Shown: positions 53,746-62,938 of the stretch, one piece after another | Layout: each line of letters starts with the position of its first letter | Position numbering within the stretch: the first letter of the stretch is position 1 | Source: Methanococcoides sp. | Lineage (GTDB): Archaea; Halobacteriota; Methanosarcinia; Methanosarcinales; Methanosarcinaceae | Assembly (NCBI GenBank): GCA_021108275.1 | Contig: JAIORD010000028.1 | Location: forward strand, 124,001 to 188,000 | Length of the DNA stretch: 64,000 bases | Reading direction: 5' to 3' | Made by a program: the position numbers and the translations under genes | Notes under the pieces: model-generated | The model's database searches: none | The model's input: only the letters and a program-made list of their open reading frames with translations | What the model was told of the DNA's origin: nothing

Positions 53746-54006
53746 GTTGTACCCCTTTGATTATAATTCTTAATTTGATATGTGGAATGCTATATTATAA
53801 AATAGAATTGTAACTATATATAAAAATTCGGTTTTGTAATTGCATTTTAATGATGAAGATTAAAACAGATGATTTTCTATATTCAATAATCTACCTCGCA
53901 GACTGACTAAATACAAGTGCTTTCTGTAGCATTTTGCATTACATTACGCAAAATACCAAGAATCATTTACTTTGAATGTCATAAGGCAAAAAGGAGAGTA
54001 TTTACA

Positions 54007-54489
54007 ATGGATCCTATAATTGATAAAAATACGACATTACTAATCGTTGGAACATTTCCTTCACAAATTTCCCGGGATGCAAATCAATACTATGGAAATC
54101 CTAGAAATCAGTTCTGGAAACTGATGGGTAAAATACTTGCAATCGATTTGCAAGATTCAAATTACGATGGCAGAATTCAATTTTTGCATGATTATCAAAT
54201 TGGATTGTGGGATACTTTGAAAGATTGTGAGATAACTGGAAGTTCAGATAGCAGTATCCGTAATGAAGAATACAATGACTTTTCTCAACTAACCTCTATC
54301 AAAAAAATAATCTGCAATGGGAAAAAGGCAGAGAAATACATTAAGCACTGTAATGTACCAACCAATGTTGATATTTTAGTTGTTCCATCTTCAAGTCCAG
54401 CAAGGGCTATGAAAATTTCGGATAAATCTGAAATGTGGAAAGAAGTAATTGGTACAGTAGAAAAACGGTCATGTTTAGGGAATATTTAA
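54007..54489 (+). CDS. DNA deoxyinosine/uracil glycosylase (UDG family 6-like)
   Basis: A 160-residue enzyme with the uracil-DNA glycosylase fold. The motif TTLLIVGTFPSQISRDANQYYGNPRNQFW is characteristic of the hypoxanthine-DNA glycosylase group (family 6), and VVPSSSPARAM is the second active-site loop. It would remove deaminated bases in base-excision repair. ATG 54007 has GGAGAG upstream; the longer frame to 53917 lacks support. The protein is complete. It stands alone just upstream of the convergent tRNA-Ser gene. Confidence 0.87.
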   Translation: MDPIIDKNTTLLIVGTFPSQISRDANQYYGNPRNQFWKLMGKILAIDLQDSNYDGRIQFLHDYQIGLWDTLKDCEITGSSDSSIRNEEYNDFSQLTSIKKIICNGKKAEKYIKHCNVPTNVDILVVPSSSPARAMKISDKSEMWKEVIGTVEKRSCLGNI

Positions 54490-54535
54490 ACTAAACAATC
54501 GCATAGTAAAAATGTAATTTTAAAAGAAGTGTGGA

Positions 54536-54621
54536 CGCTGAGGAAGAGATTCGAACTCTTGCAGCGCGTTAGCACTACCGGTTTTCAAGACCGGCGCCGT
54601 AGTCCACTTGGCTACCTCAGC
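54536..54621 (-). tRNA. trnS: tRNA-Ser (UGA)
   Basis: The minus strand folds into a full class II tRNA: acceptor GCTGAGG/CCTCAGC with discriminator G, anticodon arm CCGGT-CTTGAAA-ACCGG with anticodon TGA, a long variable arm (about TAGTGCTAACGCGCTGC) and a T arm AAGAG-TTCGAAT-CTCTT. CCA is not encoded. No intron is present. Confidence 0.97.
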
Positions 54622-54710
54622 AAATGAATGATTCCTAAATAGTCTTTTCAGCTATAAGGCTTTTGCTTTGAAATGAATATAAAAGTTTTAAAGAAAGGAT
54701 GTGAAGAGGA

Positions 54711-55433
54711 TTACTCTTCACTTTCTGTAACTTCTTCTTCGGTTGCTTCTTCAACAACAGGTGTAGGCATCTGAACTGGGTATGATTCTATGTAGCTTAC
54801 TTTTTCGAGACCAAGGTGCTCGATAAGTTCGCTTGCTACTCTTCCCTTTGCCATTAACCAGCGCTGGTTGAATGAAAGCATTGCAGGGACCTCAATGGAT
54901 ACTTTGTTGTCCTCGATAGCAACCTCTAGGTCAGGAACACCTGTATAGAGTGCAAGGAGACCTTTTACTTTCTCGATAGGCTCTTCGATCTTCTCGTCAA
55001 TGGAGTATTCGTAGTGGATGTCCTTTCCTGCGAGAGGGTGGTTGAAATCGACGCGTACTCTGCGGCCGATGACCTTTACAACAGTACCTCTTTTGTCGTC
55101 AAGCTCAACGTTCATGCCAGGGTATGCTTTCTGGTCCTTGAACTTTGTCAGGGAAATGTTCTCCACAAGTTTTGGGTCATGGTCGCCAAAACCTTTCTCA
55201 GGTGTAATGATTACTGTGCCTGAATAGCCGACCTCTTTACCTGGAAAGTCTTCATCAAGACCTATAATGGTGTGTCCTGCGCCTACGATAACAACATCTC
55301 CACCGTACATACCGCGTGGGTTGTGGATCTCGTTTGCCTTTGCAAGCTCTTCGTCGGTCGTATCAAAGATCTGGTCTCCACCGAACTTTCCGGTGTATGA
55401 TACTTTAATGATATCTCCTTTTTCTATTGCCAA
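54711..55433 (-). CDS. FKBP-type peptidyl-prolyl isomerase (SlyD-like)
   Basis: A 240-residue enzyme. The FKBP core (IEKGDIIKVSYTGKFGGDQIFDTT, GHTIIGLDEDFPGKEVG) contains an insert-in-flap domain (YSGTVIITPEKGFGDHDPKL...RRVRVDFNHPLAGKDIHYE), as in archaeal long FKBPs. A C-terminal domain of about 100 residues precedes an acidic tail (VVEEATEEEVTESEE). It acts as a cytosolic folding helper. The start is TTG 55433 (AIEKGD begins the family); TTG 55442 is an alternative. It is transcribed alone, 90 bases after the tRNA. Confidence 0.93.
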   Translation of the reverse strand: MAIEKGDIIKVSYTGKFGGDQIFDTTDEELAKANEIHNPRGMYGGDVVIVGAGHTIIGLDEDFPGKEVGYSGTVIITPEKGFGDHDPKLVENISLTKFKDQKAYPGMNVELDDKRGTVVKVIGRRVRVDFNHPLAGKDIHYEYSIDEKIEEPIEKVKGLLALYTGVPDLEVAIEDNKVSIEVPAMLSFNQRWLMAKGRVASELIEHLGLEKVSYIESYPVQMPTPVVEEATEEEVTESEE

Positions 55434-55442
55434 GATGATCAA

Positions 55443-55814
55443 CTCGATTGGATTTTATTAATTCAATTAATATCTATAGGGAATTCCTTCTCGGTATACT
55501 CTTTTGTCTTTAATAAGTTTTTGGGACAAATCGATAATTATTGGATGATCGGTGATATGGTCCGTCAGGCTTCCGTGTTCTTAGTATCGAACATGCTATA
55601 AAAGGGAGTAAACTCTATATGTCATTAAATTAAACTTTTATTAACATTCAGCTTTTATAATTTCTATGCCATTTAAAAAATGTACGACACAGTATGACAT
55701 TTTTTAAAACTATTCGCAAATATTTATAATAAGCTATTAAAAATATGTATATTTATATATAGGATGGCATATATTTTACATTAAGTCTGGTATCTGGCCA
55801 AGGGATGAGTTCAT
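55443..55814. other. Divergent regulatory region with a 12-base inverted repeat
   Basis: No gene is supported here. The gap separates the FKBP gene (minus) and a histidine kinase (plus). TTTAAAAAATGT (55672-55683) and ACATTTTTTAAA (55697-55708) form a perfect inverted repeat with a 13-base spacer. TATA-like runs lie at 55745-55765, about 55 bases before the kinase ATG. Confidence 0.6.
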
Positions 55815-57482
55815 ATGAATGATGAACACGAAATGTTTAATGGGACGGATGGTCTTCAATCTGAATTGCGTCAGTCCCTTAAAGAAATAAAGCTATCGGC
55901 CGAAACGAAAATACGGTTGGAATCTGTCATTAACAAGAGCCCTGCTGTTGTATTTTTCTGGAGTTCGGAGGAAGGACGCCCGGTCGAATTCGTGAGCGAG
56001 AACATTGAAAGGTTCGGCTACTCAAAAGAAGACCTTGTTTCCGGCACATTACTTTACGACAGTATCATACACCCAGATGATCGTGATGGTGTAAATGGTA
56101 TGATCTCTGAGGCTGTCAATGCCGGACTGGATGAATTCAGTTGTGAATACCGGGTCGTAACAGAATCCAATGATGTAAAATGGGTATATGAAACGACAGT
56201 GGTCCATCGAACAAATGATTCAAATGTCGACCATTTCTACGGTATCATTTTTGATATAACCGGTCGAAAACGTGCTGAACAATCCGTCGTGGACCATGAA
56301 CGTGATATCTCTGTCCTTTATTCTGCTGTAACACTTGCATCTGGATCACTGGATATCGATGAAATGCTCTCTGAGGTTTTGATGGAGCTTGGTAATCTTT
56401 TCGAGATCGAAGCCGGTGGTATCTACATAATAGATCATGATCTGCATGAAGCAAAGCTCAGGACGAACATAGGCATTGGTAATGTGCTTGCATCTACAAT
56501 CCACTATTCTCAGGATGAGGATATGTTCAAGAACGTGACGAACCTGCCTAAGAACACTATTGTTTCGGATGAGCTCATACGTCAGGATTCCCGCTTTATA
56601 ACAAAAACAAATCTAACTTTCTATCTTTATTCGAGGGACAAGGTTGTAGGTTTTGTCCTTCTGGTACTTCCAGCTGGCTATCCTCTATCTGAGAAGAACC
56701 TTCAGGTTCTTGAGCATGTGGGAAAACATATTGGTATCGCTATTGAGAACGCCCAATTGTTCGAAAAGACACAAAAAGCCTATGATGAGCTAAGGTCACT
56801 TGAAAATCTCAAGAACGAGTTCTTTGCGAACCTAAGCCATGAGCTTAAAACGCCCATGATATCCATCAAAGGCTTCAGCGAACTTCTTGGTGATGGGAAA
56901 TTTGGTCCTCTGAACCCCGAACAAAGCAAAGCGAACGATGCTGTTGTGCGCAATGCGGAACGATTGAAGGACCTCATCGATTCATTACTTTATATGTGCA
57001 TGGAAAGGGAGGGCAAATACAAGTATGAGTTCACAGCCCTTCCTATCAAGAGACTAATTATCAATTCCATCGAAAAGGCACGTGCTCAGGCCGGCAGCAA
57101 CAACATCCTCTTCAGAGGGGATATTCCTGACAATATGCCGGATATCTATGGCGATGAAGAAAGGCTGACGACTGCATTGAACAATATTATGGACAATTCT
57201 GTCAAATTCATGTCTGAGGGAGAAGTCGTTGTCTCGGTACAGGATGAGGCTGACTATATTCATCTTCGTATCAAGGACAATGGTATCGGAATTCCCAGGG
57301 ACAAGGTCGATAAGGTCTTTGACAGCTTCTATCAGGTGGATGGTTCCCTTACTCGAATGTACGGTGGGACGGGTATTGGTTTGAACGTCTCAAAAAGGAT
57401 AATTGATGTACACAATGGTAAGATCTGGTTGAAGAGTCTGGAAGGGTTTGGCACGACGGTCCATATACTGTTGCCAAAATAA
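55815..57482 (+). CDS. Cytosolic histidine kinase with PAS and GAF domains
   Basis: A 555-residue kinase without membrane segments. PAS (about 38-165; SPAVVFFWSSEEGRPVEFVSENIERFGY) is followed by GAF (175-320; FEIEAGGIYIIDHDLHEAKLRTNIGIGN), HisKA (NLSHELKTPMISIKGF) and HATPase (NSVKFM, DNGIGI, GTGIGLNVSKRII). Its PAS is of the same expanded type as in the sensor at 5669 and the kinase at 20830. The start has only a weak site (AAGGGATGAG, about 10 bases upstream). No response regulator follows. Confidence 0.93.
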   Translation: MNDEHEMFNGTDGLQSELRQSLKEIKLSAETKIRLESVINKSPAVVFFWSSEEGRPVEFVSENIERFGYSKEDLVSGTLLYDSIIHPDDRDGVNGMISEAVNAGLDEFSCEYRVVTESNDVKWVYETTVVHRTNDSNVDHFYGIIFDITGRKRAEQSVVDHERDISVLYSAVTLASGSLDIDEMLSEVLMELGNLFEIEAGGIYIIDHDLHEAKLRTNIGIGNVLASTIHYSQDEDMFKNVTNLPKNTIVSDELIRQDSRFITKTNLTFYLYSRDKVVGFVLLVLPAGYPLSEKNLQVLEHVGKHIGIAIENAQLFEKTQKAYDELRSLENLKNEFFANLSHELKTPMISIKGFSELLGDGKFGPLNPEQSKANDAVVRNAERLKDLIDSLLYMCMEREGKYKYEFTALPIKRLIINSIEKARAQAGSNNILFRGDIPDNMPDIYGDEERLTTALNNIMDNSVKFMSEGEVVVSVQDEADYIHLRIKDNGIGIPRDKVDKVFDSFYQVDGSLTRMYGGTGIGLNVSKRIIDVHNGKIWLKSLEGFGTTVHILLPK

Positions 57483-57650
57483 TTTTACTCTTTTTGCTAC
57501 TCTTAGTTTTTTAGTTTTCTATTTGAATAATTTTTGTATCGACCTTTCTTTCTGTTTTCACTCCCCTTTATTTTATCGTCTCTCTTCTTTTCACTTTTCC
57601 ACTATCTTTTCTTCCTTTCGTCTTTCCTTTTCTTTTTTGTAAGCCATTAT
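57483..57650 (+). terminator. Long polypyrimidine tract after the kinase gene
   Basis: From about 57530 to 57640 the plus strand is almost entirely T and C, with many T4-T6 runs but no hairpin. Archaeal termination uses T-rich tracts in the non-template strand, so this is probably an extended terminator. It is much longer than needed. Confidence 0.55.
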
Positions 57651-57735
57651 TTTAGCCTCGATTATATGTCTGAAATAACCGGAAGTAATATATGTACAGT
57701 TGATTATTACTCGTTAGCAGGCAGAGGTAGTAGAT

Positions 57736-59238
57736 ATGGTCAAAAAAACAATACATGAGATCAATGGCAGGATTCGTGACGGTAGTGTCAATGTAGTGAC
57801 TGCTGAAGAAATGGTAGATATCGTGGGCGAGTTAGGTGCAGAAGGTGCAGCAAAGGAAGTTGATGTCGTAACTACCGGTACTTTCGGAGCCATGTGTTCT
57901 TCCGGTGTATGGCTGAATTTTGGTCATTCGGAGCCTCCTATCAGAATAAACAAGCTCTGGCTCAATGATGTTGAAGCTTATTCCGGTGTCGCCGCGGTCG
58001 ATGCGTACATAGGGGCCACACAGGCATCCCGTTCCAAAGGACTGGAATATGGCGGTGCTCATGTCATAGAAGATCTAATTCGTGGCAGGTCCATCGATGT
58101 CCATGGAACATCTTCTGGAACAGACTGCTATCCTCGAAAGGTTATCGATACCACCATTAACATCTATGATCTGAATCAGGCTATCATGCTGAATCCTCGT
58201 AATTCATATCAAAAATACAACGCTGCTACTAACAGTACCAATCATACTCTGAACACCTATATGGGTACTCTACTGCCTAATCACGGCAATGTGACCTACT
58301 CTGGTGCGGGGGTGCTTTCTCCAATGCACAATGACCCAAACTATGAGACCATAGGCACAGGCACGCGTATCTTCCTTGGTGGTACCCAGGGCTACATCGT
58401 AGGTGAAGGTACACAACACTCTCCGGAATCAGGGTTTGGAACCCTCATGCTTAAAGGTGATCTCAAGGAGATGAGTTCCGAATACATACGTGCTGCCAGT
58501 TTTGAGGGATATGGAACTTCCCTTTATGTCGGAATGGGTATTCCTATACCGGTGCTTAATGAGGATATTGCAAAAGCTACTGCTATAACAGATGACGATA
58601 TCGTTACAAACCTTCTTGATTATGGCATTCCCAGCAGCAATCGTCCTTCTATTAGGTCTGTCACTTATGGCGAATTGCGTTCCGGTTCGATAGATGTCAA
58701 TGGTAAGGAAGTAACGACTTCATCTCTCTCAAGTTTCAAGAAGTCCCGACAGATCGCCAATGAACTTAAAGATTGGATAAAAGCCGGTGAGTTCTTTGTC
58801 AGCATGCCTGTGGAACGTCTTCCAAGGGATACTGCATGCAACTCGATGAAACTATCCAGTGTGAATCCTCTTGTGGGGGATATTATGACTTCGGACGTTA
58901 GTATCATCCAGGCAGAGGCAAGCTTCAACGATGCTGCAAAAACCATCATGGATAAACAATTCAGCCATCTTCCTGTGGTCGATAAGAATAATTCCCTTGT
59001 GGGTATCGTGACCGCATGGGACATTTCCAAAGCTGTCGCAAAAGCAGAATATGATCTTGTTAAAGATATCATGACAAAAGACGTGGTGACCACAAGCCCC
59101 GATGAAGCAATAGACATTGCGGCTTTCAAACTTGACAGCAACAGTGTTTCTGCACTACCTGTCATCGATGCAAAGAAACAAGTGGTTGGTATAATCACAA
59201 GTGATGATATCAGCAAATTGCTCGCAAGGAGGCAATAA
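57736..59238 (+). CDS. L-aspartate semialdehyde sulfurtransferase, DUF39 plus CBS (homocysteine synthesis)
   Basis: A 500-residue protein. Residues 1-370 are DUF39 (HcyBio): TTGTFGAMCSSGVWLNFGHSEPP with the key Cys, GGAHVIEDLIRG, SSGTDCYPRK, GTRIFLGGTQGYIVGEGTQHSP. Residues 385-500 are two CBS domains (VGDIMTSDVSIIQAEASF, VKDIMTKDVVTTSPDEAI). In methanogens lacking the usual pathway, DUF39 with a NIL-ferredoxin converts aspartate semialdehyde and sulfide to homocysteine; the gene here is the MA1821 type. The CBS pair may sense an adenosyl compound. GAGGT precedes the ATG. It leads a three-gene operon. Confidence 0.93.
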   Translation: MVKKTIHEINGRIRDGSVNVVTAEEMVDIVGELGAEGAAKEVDVVTTGTFGAMCSSGVWLNFGHSEPPIRINKLWLNDVEAYSGVAAVDAYIGATQASRSKGLEYGGAHVIEDLIRGRSIDVHGTSSGTDCYPRKVIDTTINIYDLNQAIMLNPRNSYQKYNAATNSTNHTLNTYMGTLLPNHGNVTYSGAGVLSPMHNDPNYETIGTGTRIFLGGTQGYIVGEGTQHSPESGFGTLMLKGDLKEMSSEYIRAASFEGYGTSLYVGMGIPIPVLNEDIAKATAITDDDIVTNLLDYGIPSSNRPSIRSVTYGELRSGSIDVNGKEVTTSSLSSFKKSRQIANELKDWIKAGEFFVSMPVERLPRDTACNSMKLSSVNPLVGDIMTSDVSIIQAEASFNDAAKTIMDKQFSHLPVVDKNNSLVGIVTAWDISKAVAKAEYDLVKDIMTKDVVTTSPDEAIDIAAFKLDSNSVSALPVIDAKKQVVGIITSDDISKLLARRQ

Positions 59239-59240
59239 AG

Positions 59241-59627
59241 ATGAAGATAAAGATAAGCATTGAATCTTCCATTGTTACAAAACCGATATTAGCGGAGGCT
59301 ATTGTCGAAACAGGTGCTCTTCTGAACATTTCACAGGCACACTTTGACAATACTCATGGTGAGGTCGTAGCTGATATTCCTTCTGAACAGTTCGGGCATA
59401 TAAGGGATTCTCTTGTGAAGAAAGGTGCCGAAGTCGTAGTTCTTGATACTCCCATCAGCAGGGATGAGGAAGAATGTGTGGAATGTGGTGCATGTGTATC
59501 TGTTTGTCCTGTGGGGGTATTTTCCCTTGCTGATGACTGGAGTCTGGAGGTCGATCCTGACAAGTGCATACAGTGTGGTACCTGTCTGACCATGTGTCCG
59601 CACAATGCTCTGGTTCTCGGGCAGTGA
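59241..59627 (+). CDS. NIL-domain ferredoxin of homocysteine synthesis
   Basis: A 128-residue protein with a NIL domain (residues 1-70; KIKISIESSIVTKPILAEAIVETGALLNISQAHFD) and two 4Fe-4S clusters (ECVECGACVSVCPVGVF and DKCIQCGTCLTMCPHNAL). It is the MA1822-type partner of the DUF39 enzyme and would supply electrons for sulfide transfer. The start lies 3 bases after the previous stop, with GGAGGCAATAAAG inside the upstream coding sequence. The pair is translationally coupled. Confidence 0.94.
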   Translation: MKIKISIESSIVTKPILAEAIVETGALLNISQAHFDNTHGEVVADIPSEQFGHIRDSLVKKGAEVVVLDTPISRDEEECVECGACVSVCPVGVFSLADDWSLEVDPDKCIQCGTCLTMCPHNALVLGQ

Positions 59628-59636
59628 TAGTTGAAC

Positions 59637-60350
59637 ATGAAAGAACATTTCCAGTTAAAGGAAACTATCGTAACGATAGTTGCAGATGATCAGTCCTATA
59701 TCGAGGTGGCGAAGGATGCCATAGCCGTACACCGGCTGGAGCTTGAGGACTACATCTGCTCTGATCCTTATTTTAAAGTAACTCTTGAACCTTACGAATG
59801 TTCAAGTGATGCACCTGAAGTTGTCAAAAGGCTCGTTGCTGCTGGCAATTCCGTTGGCATCGGTCCCATGTCCGCAGTTGCGGGTACGATAGCGTCACTT
59901 GCAGTTGGATCAATGATCGATGCCGGTGCAACTTCTGCAATTGTCGATAATGGGGGGGATATTGCGGTTATCAACGACAGGCCTATAGTTATAGGGATAT
60001 ATGCCGGTCAGTCCTCTATAAGGAACATTGGGTTCACACTCGAGCCTTCTGACCACATTCGTGGTATATGCACATCATCCGGCACAGTTGGTCCCTCTAT
60101 TAACTTCGGGTGTGCAGATGCTGCTGTGGTCTTTTCAGATGATGTCGCTTTGGCGGATTCAGCAGCTACCGAACTGTCCAATGCAACAGGCATCGGACAT
60201 GATGGCGTAGAAAGGGCGTTCGATGCTATAAGTTCTATTCCTGGCATCGATGGTGCGGTCGTTATACAGGGTGATCACATGGGTATGTGGGGTATAATTC
60301 CGCAGATCACACGTGCTGATGTGCAGTATGAGTGTATCACAAAGGGCTGA
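59637..60350 (+). CDS. UPF0280 family protein (ApbE-like)
   Basis: A 237-residue protein of the UPF0280/COG2122 family. The N-terminal part ([22 protein letters not shown]) precedes a Gly-rich core [41 protein letters not shown], like the FAD-dependent ApbE fold. It often lies with DUF39 and NIL-ferredoxin genes and is a third component of homocysteine synthesis by comparative genomics; its exact reaction is unknown. The frame begins with TTG 59631, but ATG 59637 is preferred. It is the last gene of the operon. Confidence 0.9.
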   Translation: MKEHFQLKETIVTIVADDQSYIEVAKDAIAVHRLELEDYICSDPYFKVTLEPYECSSDAPEVVKRLVAAGNSVGIGPMSAVAGTIASLAVGSMIDAGATSAIVDNGGDIAVINDRPIVIGIYAGQSSIRNIGFTLEPSDHIRGICTSSGTVGPSINFGCADAAVVFSDDVALADSAATELSNATGIGHDGVERAFDAISSIPGIDGAVVIQGDHMGMWGIIPQITRADVQYECITKG

Positions 60351-60377
60351 ATCTAAAAAAGAGTTTTGAAAAATGTT

Positions 60378-60404
60378 TGGCAGTACCTTTTGGTCTGCCA
60401 TTTT
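60378..60404. terminator. Bidirectional terminator between UPF0280 and AIM24 genes
   Basis: TGGCAG (60378-60383) pairs with CTGCCA (60395-60400), flanked by A-rich and T-rich runs on both sides, so it can end transcription from both convergent genes. Confidence 0.6.
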
Positions 60405-60417
60405 AAAAATAATATGT

Positions 60418-61113
60418 TTAAGCTACTGGCTGCTGGAAAGGTATCTCTTCATAAGGCTGGATCACAACAAATCCTTCTCCTTTGAAGGCCATCTGTATAC
60501 TTTCACCACTTGAACGTCCGACCAATGATTTTAGTGATATATCTGTTTTAAGGTCGGGGGTAAGGTTGCCAGACCATGCAACTGTGGCGTTAGGGTCGGT
60601 AAATACTGGTGTGTCCTTTGTAACTCTGAGTGTGACAGGGTCGTAATGTGTGGTTATGGCAACCATTCCGGTACCTTCGAGCTTTACATTAAAAAGTCCG
60701 CCTGCCATTATGCCGGTTACCTTTTTCATAAGCTTGATGTCCCATCCTATGCTTTCCTCGAATGCCAGAAGATCGTTACCGTTAACGAATATTGCTTCAT
60801 TATCAAGGTTGATTATGGATATCTTCTTTCCTGCATCTGCAAGATATACTTTACCTTGTCCTTCTGCTTTTGTGAGGCTGATACCTTCTCCTGTGACAGC
60901 TTTCTTCAAAAGTTTGCCGACCCCGTGTTCCAGTACGCCTTCTCTTGTGAATTTCACATTACCAAGGTATGCTACCATTGAACCCCTTTTGGTCCAGACG
61001 CGGCCATTAAGGTTAAGTTCGAGCATCCTGTCGCGCTCAAGTTCGAATAAACCTTCTCCTTTGTCCTTCTGTCCGGTTTCAGCTATGAATTCTTCTATTG
61101 AATATCTTTGCAT
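60418..61113 (-). CDS. AIM24 family protein
   Basis: A 231-residue beta-rich protein of the AIM24/TIGR00266 family. The repeats of the pattern [75 protein letters not shown] are typical. The C-terminal end is [21 protein letters not shown]. Its biochemical role is unknown; in eukaryotes a relative is mitochondrial. There is no signal peptide, so it is cytosolic or membrane-peripheral. It converges on the homocysteine operon and diverges from ftsZ. Confidence 0.92.
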   Translation of the reverse strand: MQRYSIEEFIAETGQKDKGEGLFELERDRMLELNLNGRVWTKRGSMVAYLGNVKFTREGVLEHGVGKLLKKAVTGEGISLTKAEGQGKVYLADAGKKISIINLDNEAIFVNGNDLLAFEESIGWDIKLMKKVTGIMAGGLFNVKLEGTGMVAITTHYDPVTLRVTKDTPVFTDPNATVAWSGNLTPDLKTDISLKSLVGRSSGESIQMAFKGEGFVVIQPYEEIPFQQPVA

Positions 61114-61648
61114 TTTATCATGTCCTCTAAAATATAAAATGTAGTTAATTTCTATTATTCTTCTCTATGTTTAATAAAGTTTCTTGGTACGTATTTACTG
61201 ATTAATATTATTATATTTCAAGGGCTTATATATCGACAATCCCAGAACTTGAATATGGGACAATTTGGAAAATCGATTGCAGTACTGTCCAAGTGCTTTC
61301 CGACAATTGTCGATAAGCTTATATATTAACATTTATGAATACTATATCTGAAGATAATCTAATGGAGACAGTTCGGGCGGACGTAGGTCTGTCAGATATA
61401 TTTCTATATTGGATGAGATCTGAAAACAAGAGAAGGCGATGATCGATAGAATAATACCGGTTGATCCGGTAGTGTTTGAGCTTTTCGATCAAATTCCAGC
61501 CTGATCTGACCATCTGCTTACAACACGGATGGTGCCAGGAAAACCTGGCAAGAGAGTATAAAAATCAATTCATATTAATTTAATTAGGTCAATGCGCAGT
61601 AGAGCGCATAATTTGCACTAGAATGCAAATCCAAGAGAGGGGATGAAC
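61114..61648 (+). promoter_or_regulatory. ftsZ promoter region and long structured leader
   Basis: A 535-base gap. CTTATATAT (61225-61233) and GCTTATATATT (61317-61327) are TATA boxes; the second would give a leader of about 300 bases. CGACAATTGTCG (61301-61312) is a perfect palindrome next to it, and another CGACAAT half-site follows the first TATA. The leader has stems GATCGA/TCGATC enclosing TACCGG/CCGGTA (61441-61491), CCATC/GATGG (61510-61532), TGCCAGG/CCTGGCA (61533-61550), ATGCGC/GCGCAT (61592-61609) and ATTTGCA/TGCAAAT (61611-61630). A separate small RNA in the same stretch is possible. Confidence 0.65.
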
Positions 61649-62833
61649 ATGCAGTCTATAGTACAGGAAGCACTAAAACACACAGAGAAAGAGAGAGAGT
61701 ACAGGCAGTCAATCACAGAAGACGACAAATTCGAAGGCTTTGGTATGCCTAGGATAACCATCGTTGGTTGTGGCGGTGCAGGTAACAATACTATCAATCG
61801 CTTATACAATATCGGCATTGAAGGTGCAGAGACTATTGCTATCAATACTGACAAGCAACATCTGGACCATATTCGTGCTGACAAGAAGATCCTCGTCGGT
61901 AAGACTCTTACAAGGGGTCTTGGAGCAGGTGGATATCCTGAGGTTGGCGCCAAGGCTGCAGAACTCGCACGTGGCACTCTTGAAGAGATATTCAAAGAGA
62001 GCGATCTTGTTTTCATTACCGCTGGAATGGGTGGCGGAACCGGTACTGGTGTTGCACCAGTTGTTGCAGAGATCGCAAAGGAGCAGGGAGCTATCGTTGT
62101 TGGTATGGTCTCCAGTCCTTTCAGGGTAGAGCGTGCACGTACCGTCAAGGCTGAAGAAGGTCTCGATGCATTCCGCAGTGCAGCTGACACAGTGATCGTT
62201 CTTGATAATAACAGGCTTCTGGACTATGTTCCAAACCTTCCTATAGAGCAGGCATTCTCTGTAATGGACCAGCTTATCGCTGAGACCGTTAAGGGTATTA
62301 CTGAAACTATCACTCAGCCATCCCTCATCAATCTCGATTACGCTGATATCAGGGCTATCATGGGCTGTGGCGGCGTTGCGGTCATGCTTGTTGGTGACAG
62401 CAAGAACCAGGACAAGAGTACTGATGTTGTTCGCACAGCACTTAACCACCCACTTCTCGATGTTGATTACAGAGGCGCTACAGGAAGTCTTGTGCACATC
62501 ACAGGTGGTCCTGACCTCAGCTTGAAGGAAGCAGAAGAGATCGCAGCATCCCTGACATACGAACTTTCGTCGGATGCAAACGTTATCTGGGGCGCACGTA
62601 TAAGGGATGACTACGAAGGAAAGGTGCGTGTCCTGGCTATTATGACAGGTGTTCAGTCTCCACAGGTCCTCGGCTCACAGTCCCAGGGCGGTATGGTCGA
62701 GAACGTTGCTACGAACACAAGCTCACACTCAAAGCCAAACTTTACTCGTGCAGAGCGAGGTCGCCGCACAGTTGTCGAACCTATGGGTTCAAAGGCATCC
62801 TTTGGCGGTTCAATTATAGATATAATTCAGTAA
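61649..62833 (+). CDS. ftsZ: Cell division protein FtsZ
   Basis: A 394-residue tubulin-like GTPase. The nucleotide-binding start is [17 protein letters not shown], the tubulin signature is [17 protein letters not shown], and [15 protein letters not shown] is the T7-loop region. The N-terminal extension ([21 protein letters not shown]) is typical of archaeal FtsZ1. The C-terminus carries a flexible Ser-rich stretch and a conserved last segment ([10 protein letters not shown]). ATG 61649 is preferred to ATG 61643 because GGGG lies a proper distance before it. It forms the division ring; the leader may control its amount. Confidence 0.97.
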   Translation: MQSIVQEALKHTEKEREYRQSITEDDKFEGFGMPRITIVGCGGAGNNTINRLYNIGIEGAETIAINTDKQHLDHIRADKKILVGKTLTRGLGAGGYPEVGAKAAELARGTLEEIFKESDLVFITAGMGGGTGTGVAPVVAEIAKEQGAIVVGMVSSPFRVERARTVKAEEGLDAFRSAADTVIVLDNNRLLDYVPNLPIEQAFSVMDQLIAETVKGITETITQPSLINLDYADIRAIMGCGGVAVMLVGDSKNQDKSTDVVRTALNHPLLDVDYRGATGSLVHITGGPDLSLKEAEEIAASLTYELSSDANVIWGARIRDDYEGKVRVLAIMTGVQSPQVLGSQSQGGMVENVATNTSSHSKPNFTRAERGRRTVVEPMGSKASFGGSIIDIIQ

Positions 62834-62938
62834 TGTCATGCGTTGGTCGGAATGGATATTTCCGATCAACATATACTTTTTTAATCTTCAATCAAGTTCT
62901 ATGGATATTCTTTTTTACGATGCCGGGAATCTAAATCC

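Noticed and set aside
61457-61467. CCGGTTGATCC, identical to the 5' end motif of archaeal 16S rRNA
   Set aside because: The match is only 11 bases and is explained by the TACCGG/CCGGTA hairpin; no rRNA sequence follows.
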